Origin: Bdellovibrionales bacterium CG10_big_fil_rev_8_21_14_0_10_45_34
GTDB taxonomy: Bacteria > Bdellovibrionota > Bdellovibrionia > Bdellovibrionales > 1-14-0-10-45-34
Assembly (NCBI GenBank): GCA_002778785.1
Contig: PEZS01000001.1
Coordinates: 87,552 to 124,231, forward strand
Direction of reading: 5' to 3'
DNA: 36,680 nucleotides
How positions within the stretch are numbered: the first letter of the stretch is position 1; every line of letters begins with the position of its first letter. The notes beneath the pieces are model-generated. The model saw only the letters and a list, made by a program, of their open reading frames with translations, did not search any database and had not been told where the DNA came from. Positions 32,939 to 36,680 of this stretch are shown here, in pieces. A program made the position numbers and the translations under genes.

Positions 32939-33355
32939 ATGAAGCGTCTTTTAGCAGTATTAACGTTGGTGCTCGGAGTTGGCGCACATGCGGATGGATT
33001 TAAAATTGGCCTGGGCGGATATTGCCCAGTTGGATTTGTAAAAGCCGGAAAGAGCGTATTTGGAGATCCAAAATTTGCATCTGAATATGAAGGCACGACG
33101 TTTTACAATTCAAGTGCCGATGCTAAAAAAATGTTCGACAAGGACCCAGCTAGCTTTGTTGGTGCAATCAAGTACAAAGGATTCTGCGCGACGGGCCTAG
33201 CCATGAGCAAAAAGCTAGAAAGTGATCCGTCGATTTTTTCAAGAATAGATGGAAGCATTTATTTTTTTAGCAGCAAAGAAGCTAAGACAATGTTCGACAA
33301 AGACCCGAAGAAGTTCATTGGTCAAGCGAATGCGGAATGGGCGAAATTACAATAA
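32939..33355 (+). CDS. Secreted protein with two YHS-like repeats
   Basis: A 138-residue exported protein with signal MKRLLAVLTLVLGVGAHADG. Two similar units follow: GGYCPVGFVKAGK…FYNSSADAKKMFDKDPASFV and KGFCATGLAMSKK…YFFSSKEAKTMFDKDPKKFI. Each has one cysteine, an aromatic strand pair and an (A)KxMFDKDPxxF helix, the layout of YHS domains found in metal-handling proteins. A metal ligand role for the two cysteines is an inference. ATG 32939 has GAGGAGG seven bases upstream. It stands alone, 82 bases after the DUF547 gene. Confidence 0.8.
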   Translation: MKRLLAVLTLVLGVGAHADGFKIGLGGYCPVGFVKAGKSVFGDPKFASEYEGTTFYNSSADAKKMFDKDPASFVGAIKYKGFCATGLAMSKKLESDPSIFSRIDGSIYFFSSKEAKTMFDKDPKKFIGQANAEWAKLQ

Positions 33356-33372
33356 CAAACTCTGCCGTTTAA

Positions 33373-33411
33373 GTTCATGTCCAGCGAACAAATGGACCGC
33401 TGGATATGAAC
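33373..33411. repeat. Large imperfect hairpin after the YHS-like gene
   Basis: GTTCATGTCCAGCG and CGCTGGATATGAAC form 14-base arms with one mismatch around an 11-base loop, 17 bases past the stop. No T-run follows. A second weaker inverted repeat (GTAGGCAGGCT … AGCCTGCTAC) lies at about 33475-33525. The pair may be a transcription end or remains of a small mobile element. Confidence 0.55.
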
Positions 33412-33532
33412 CAGATTTTTGCGATTGCTGCTCTCCCGTTCTTCCGTTCAATACTTTTTGTAGACGCTGCAATTTGTAGGCAGGCTTCATTCCGCCGAAA
33501 ACATTAGCAAAACTAGCCTGCTACGAATCTGC

Positions 33533-33564
33533 TTGAGTCTCTAGTATGGTATAGGCTGTACAAT
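33533..33564 (+). promoter_or_regulatory. MerR-type promoter with long spacer
   Basis: A -35 TTGAGT (33533-33538) and a -10 TACAAT (33559-33564) are separated by 20 bases, longer than the usual 17 and in the range that MerR-family proteins correct by DNA distortion. An imperfect dyad (CTA … TAG) lies in the spacer. merR starts 17 bases after the -10, so one promoter should drive merR and the genes behind it. Confidence 0.65.
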
Positions 33565-33580
33565 TTGGTAAGGAGCAGAG

Positions 33581-34015
33581 ATGGAAAAGAATAAGGAGAC
33601 AATGACTATAGGGGCACTATCCAAAATATCTGGTATTGGGATACAAACAATTCGATATTATGAGCGCAAAGGTCTGCTAAAACCCGTAACTCGAAAAAGT
33701 TCTGGGTACAGAGTTTTCAATTGGGACTCCTACAAATCGCTTCGATTTCTGAAACATGCTCAAGAGTTGGGATTTTCACTTTCCGAAATCAAAGACCTAT
33801 TACGACTTAGAGCCAATAAAAAGTCCAGCTGTGTGGATGTTCAAAGTAGAGCGAACAAACATCTCAAAGGTGTCGAGGAAAAAATTGCGCAATTAGGCAT
33901 GATACGAGAGGTACTCTCCGAGCTTATCCAAAAATGTCGATCCCGAGAGGTAGATGATGCCTGTCCGATACTAGATTGCTTTGAAAAAATGGAGGACTCT
34001 CATGGGCCTCGATAA
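33581..34015 (+). CDS. merR: Mercury-responsive regulator MerR
   Basis: A 144-residue MerR-family activator. A winged helix-turn-helix opens the protein (GALSKISGIGIQTIRYYERK), followed by a long dimerisation helix. The Hg(II) ligands match by spacing: C84, C119 and C128 (intervals 35 and 9), exactly those of the Tn501 protein (82, 117, 126). A fourth cysteine C133 lies in the tail. ATG 33581 has AAGGAG five bases upstream. It is the first gene of the operon it presumably controls, unlike the divergent arrangement of classical Gram-negative mer operons. Confidence 0.93.
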   Translation: MEKNKETMTIGALSKISGIGIQTIRYYERKGLLKPVTRKSSGYRVFNWDSYKSLRFLKHAQELGFSLSEIKDLLRLRANKKSSCVDVQSRANKHLKGVEEKIAQLGMIREVLSELIQKCRSREVDDACPILDCFEKMEDSHGPR

Positions 34016-34358
34016 AATTGAGAATAAATCTGGCTGGCTTGTTGGCGGTGGAGTTCTGGCTTCAATCGTCGCCTCTATCTGTTGCATCGGTCCACTAGTG
34101 CTTACGGTATTGGGAATATCTGGAGCTGCGGCGCTTTCAAAATTTGAGACTCTTCGAATCCCAATGATTGTGTTTGTTTTGATTTCGTTTGGAATCGCTG
34201 GTTTTTCTCTTTATCAGAAAAGAAATAGTTGCGAGCAAGGTTCGATATGTGCTGATCCCAGCAAATTCAGAAGAATGGTCGCTTTTTATTGGATAGGATT
34301 GGTGATTGCGATTTTGGGAATTTCGTCCCCGCAATGGGTTGTTTTTCTTTTTTCATAG
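34002..34358 (+). CDS. merT: Mercuric ion transporter MerT
   Basis: A 118-residue inner-membrane protein with three hydrophobic segments. The first holds the vicinal pair C27-C28 (ASICCIGPLVLTVLGISG) and the cytoplasmic loop holds C77 and C83 (NSCEQGSICADP), the two Hg(II)-passing pairs of MerT. ATG 34002 has GGAGGA five bases upstream and overlaps the merR end by 14 bases; the longer frame to 33981 is unlikely. Length matches MerT (about 116). Confidence 0.93.
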   Translation: MGLDKIENKSGWLVGGGVLASIVASICCIGPLVLTVLGISGAAALSKFETLRIPMIVFVLISFGIAGFSLYQKRNSCEQGSICADPSKFRRMVAFYWIGLVIAILGISSPQWVVFLFS

Positions 34359-34367
34359 GGAGCTTAG

Positions 34368-34658
34368 ATGAGATTTTTATTTTTAACGACATTGATCTTG
34401 ACGGTAATCGGAAGAACATTTGCGGCTAGCGCGCATGAGGCATGCTTTACGGTTCAAGGTATGACATGTGCCACATGTGGCCTCACCCTTAAGTCTGCGG
34501 TCAAAAAACTAAAAGGCATTCAAGAGGTAAGACCATCCGTCGAAAAGGGAGATGCAATCATTCAGTTTAACGGACAAGAGGTCAACGCTCGGGCGATCCA
34601 GAAAGCTATTGATGACGTCGGTTATAAAGCTACGCCCAAAGAATGTAAGAAAATCTAA
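34368..34658 (+). CDS. merP: Periplasmic mercury-binding protein MerP
   Basis: A 96-residue exported heavy-metal-associated (HMA) protein. The signal peptide ends near AASA (residue 19-22). The metal site is GMTCATC with C34 and C37, within a normal ferredoxin-like fold ending at KAIDDVGYKA. An additional cysteine, C26, lies before the domain and another near the C-terminus. ATG 34368 is preceded by GGGAGC. It would hand Hg(II) to MerT, the gene just upstream. Confidence 0.92.
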   Translation: MRFLFLTTLILTVIGRTFAASAHEACFTVQGMTCATCGLTLKSAVKKLKGIQEVRPSVEKGDAIIQFNGQEVNARAIQKAIDDVGYKATPKECKKI

Positions 34659-34677
34659 GTATAGAAGGTGAATCCAA

Positions 34678-35049
34678 ATGGACTACAAAAAAATTGATCC
34701 CGCACTCGAACTTATGAAGGATTTTGGAAAAATCACCGGCGGAATACCCGGCCTGATTGATCAAATGAGACAGAAATCTATTTTTTCCGAGAGCAATGTA
34801 CCACAGAAATTCAAGATACTGACGGCAGTCGTCTGGGCAATTTCCGCGCGATGCGAGCCATGCTTCAAATATTATATTCACCATGCGATCAAAACTGGCG
34901 CGACAGAAGCGGAGCTCGGTGAGTTTTTAGCCATCGCCTCTACTATGGGTGGATGTGTTGGTGAAATGTGGGCACTTAAGGCGTACAAGGCGTTCAAGGA
35001 ATACAGTGGAGACTCTTCCTCTAACGAGGCCCCTTCCTGCTGCGATTAG
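34678..35049 (+). CDS. AhpD-like protein at the end of the mer operon
   Basis: A 123-residue CMD-family protein. The CxxC motif is C59/C62 with H68 and H69 (CEPCFKYYIHHA); TMGGCVGEMWALKA carries another cysteine, and the protein ends in SCCD with a vicinal cysteine pair. It follows merP by 19 bases in the same direction with GAAGGTGAA upstream. The conserved thiols and the operon position suggest that it handles Hg(II) or the oxidative damage it causes, perhaps as a thiol relay; no activity is established. Confidence 0.88.
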   Translation: MDYKKIDPALELMKDFGKITGGIPGLIDQMRQKSIFSESNVPQKFKILTAVVWAISARCEPCFKYYIHHAIKTGATEAELGEFLAIASTMGGCVGEMWALKAYKAFKEYSGDSSSNEAPSCCD

Positions 35050-35273
35050 CGGGCGTAGTCGAATCATTTGAAAGAGTCGGAATTGTAGATAGAAGCATGC
35101 GGGTCCGAATCGTATCCCCTTGATTCTTAGAATCATTAATGTGCGCATGAGCCTGGTTCTCGAAAAAATGTCTGTCACTGGACCGCTCAGCAGGGGTGTT
35201 TCACAAGCGACGTACTGCGATTTAAGATTTTTGTTGTATGATCTAAGACGAGGCAGTTTGCGGGGGGACAAAA

Positions 35274-35519
35274 ATGAAAGATCGATATTGGGACCACGTC
35301 TATCTGAAAAAGAAAGAAAATGAAGTAAGTTGGTTTCAGGAGAATCCTAAAACGTCCATTGATTTAATCCAAGAGTTTGGCCTTCGTTCTTCAGACAAAA
35401 TTATTGACATTGATGGCGGCGATTCTCGTCTCGTAGACAATCTGTTCACTCCAAAGGGCGTTACCCAAAGCTTCGTTTACTGTGGCTTTCTCGAGTTGTT
35501 CGTGCCGATGAAGAGTTAA
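35274..35519 (+). pseudogene. Truncated class I SAM methyltransferase
   Basis: An 81-residue frame. The first 57 residues match the start of small methyltransferases (RYWDHVYLKKKENEVSWFQE, then DKIIDIDGGDSRLVDNL, the SAM-binding glycine loop with the first Gly changed to Asp). After that the sequence departs and stops; intact relatives are about 200 residues. The break is near 35440. ATG 35274 has GGGGGG upstream. The opposite strand beyond the break contains a short open frame (MPLTLHRHEQLEKATVNEAL) that I do not recognise. Confidence 0.75.
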
Positions 35520-35543
35520 AGGCATGAGTAGGCCGAAAGACTC

Positions 35544-36614
35544 CTATTTTTGCTTTCGATCCCAGTAACAGATGTTTTGTGCATCCTTTAACGAAGCGGT
35601 CTCTAGCAGCGTGAGACAGGACCTGAGAAGTCCGGTCTTCCATTCCAGCTCGGGAGAGATTGGAAGTTGCGAAATGTACACCAACCTTCGGATCACTTCC
35701 ACAGCAGCAAAACGAAAAATCAAAGAGCGCTCTATTTTGGCATGGACGCAAATGCAAGAATCAATATGCGCCAACAAAGATACTAACGTCGCTGTCGCTT
35801 GCCCTGCCAGCATTGCGTGGGCCAAAAGAACCCCGTAGTCCCATTCCGCACGGCCAAAGAAACAAAACTCAGAATCCAAGACAACTATCTTTGACTCATT
35901 CCCAGATCCCACCTTCACCCAACTGCGCGGGTAAAAGTCGCCATGGACGAGCGTTGGCGCATCCTGAAAATAGACGGAGCCTAAAGCTAAAGCTATTTCC
36001 GAGTACGGTTTTTTAGCCATCCCATCAAAGACAACTTTTGAAAATCCGGGCGTCATTTTATCAAGCATCGACCAATATGGTGTGTCGGTGAAAGGCAATT
36101 CAAAAATGTATCGGTGGTTAAGCTCTCGCATAGCCAGGTTAAATGGCACCTCTGAGATTTCTTGATCCAGATCGTGAAGTCGCGCTAGGTAACTCAGAAG
36201 TGTTCCAATTTCTTCCGGCGTAAATTCGCGATGAAGGTAGATGAGCTCGAAATCTTGACACTGACCAAGATCTTCCATCCACACGATCTTTCTGTCGTCA
36301 TCCACATGCAGAATCGTTGGTGATTGCCGTTCCAAAATTGCATTGCGACTCACATTTTTAAAATAGAAGGCTTCTGCTAAGATACGATTTGTGTCTGCAG
36401 GAATGTCTGGGAAAAAGGCACAAAAGGGAGGCGACTGCTTGGCGACAATAGCGGTGCCCCGGTTCCCCCGCACGCGCAAAGTGACATTCATAAATCCCGG
36501 TCCAGCTGGTTCAACACTCACAGCAGTACCCAAGTGGTCCAGAAGCCCGACCTTATCAATCTCAGCTGTCCATTTTTCAAGTGGCCAGGACCGTATCAAG
36601 TCTATCGGATTCAC
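35544..36614 (-). CDS. APH-family phosphotransferase, methylthioribose-kinase-like
   Basis: A 356-residue kinase of the aminoglycoside phosphotransferase/choline kinase fold. Recognisable are NVTLRVRG and AIVAKQSPP (ATP lysine), the catalytic loop LVHGDFYPRSW and the metal-binding LDSEFCFFGRAEWDYGVLLAH. HGDxxxxS followed by DxEFxFxG is the arrangement of 5-methylthioribose kinase (MtnK) rather than of antibiotic kinases, so methylthioribose or a related sugar is a fair guess. GTG 36614 overlaps the stop of the upstream gene (GTGA), which means that the two are cotranscribed. Confidence 0.8.
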   Translation of the reverse strand: MNPIDLIRSWPLEKWTAEIDKVGLLDHLGTAVSVEPAGPGFMNVTLRVRGNRGTAIVAKQSPPFCAFFPDIPADTNRILAEAFYFKNVSRNAILERQSPTILHVDDDRKIVWMEDLGQCQDFELIYLHREFTPEEIGTLLSYLARLHDLDQEISEVPFNLAMRELNHRYIFELPFTDTPYWSMLDKMTPGFSKVVFDGMAKKPYSEIALALGSVYFQDAPTLVHGDFYPRSWVKVGSGNESKIVVLDSEFCFFGRAEWDYGVLLAHAMLAGQATATLVSLLAHIDSCICVHAKIERSLIFRFAAVEVIRRLVYISQLPISPELEWKTGLLRSCLTLLETASLKDAQNICYWDRKQK

Positions 36615-36680
36615 CGCAGGATATCCTTCGAATCGGAAAGAAGACCCACCGTGATCCTTTTGCTCTCTGCTGGCAGATCA
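36611..36680 (-). CDS. 3' end of a gene cut by the right window edge
   Basis: The last 22 codons of an open frame enter from the right edge (ending SKRITVGLLSDSKDILR) and stop with TGA at 36611-36613, sharing bases with the GTG start of the phosphotransferase. Too short to assign. If the neighbour is a methylthioribose kinase, another salvage gene would be expected here. Confidence 0.6.
   Translation of the reverse strand, partial: DLPAESKRITVGLLSDSKDILR

Overview
The window looks like a chromosomal segment of a Gram-negative bacterium. The best guess is a member of the Bdellovibrionota or a related former deltaproteobacterial lineage. This rests on the housekeeping order cysteine desulfurase–mnmA–mtaB–rnc–era–der, the frequent TTG and GTG starts behind good Shine-Dalgarno sites, several outer-membrane beta-barrel proteins ending in Phe, and a TetR–ABC1 gene pair remnant. 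The assignment is an inference from content, not from a marker-gene search.

Layout. 1-3.3 kb: short tandem repeats, a secreted nuclease, a small secreted protein, a CAU-anticodon tRNA and a repeat-bearing GAF-like protein. 3.3-11.4 kb: a tightly packed plus-strand tRNA-modification, RNA-processing and GTPase operon ending in a sodium:solute symporter. 11.5-14.1 kb: two outer-membrane barrels around a patatin lipase. 14.2-16.6 kb: a tRNA-Ala followed by a scar of fused gene remnants (recombinase tail, ABC1-kinase head, TetR tail, histidine-kinase tail), which looks like the decayed edge of an integrated element. 16.6-18.2 kb: a TetR regulon with two matching palindromic operators, an AhpD-like protein and a glutaredoxin.

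18.2-28.8 kb is the most interesting part: about 14 minus-strand genes in one direction. Read in transcription order it begins with a PiT phosphate-type transporter (frameshifted in a T8 run). It continues with ArsS (radical SAM), a His-rich membrane protein of unknown function, ArsM (arsenite methyltransferase), a methylthioadenosine-type phosphorylase, two glycosyltransferases, a secreted unknown protein and ArsC. After a 113-base gap it ends with YceI, two paralogous Cys-rich BufA2-type peptides, the MNIO enzyme BufB and its partner BufC. The first block is an arsenosugar-type biosynthesis cluster and the second a bufferin (copper-binding RiPP) cluster. Their head-to-tail arrangement suggests one metal/metalloid handling unit.

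28.9-36.7 kb: a second AhpD-like protein; a TVP38–flavin disulfide reductase fusion and a DUF547 protein driven divergently from one 36-bp perfect palindrome that can be read as two overlapping promoters; a twin YHS-like secreted protein; a compact merR-merT-merP operon that carries a third AhpD-like gene but no merA; a truncated methyltransferase; and a methylthioribose-kinase-like phosphotransferase. From 14 kb rightward the region reads as an accessory metal-stress region next to a tRNA, although no second attachment site was seen.
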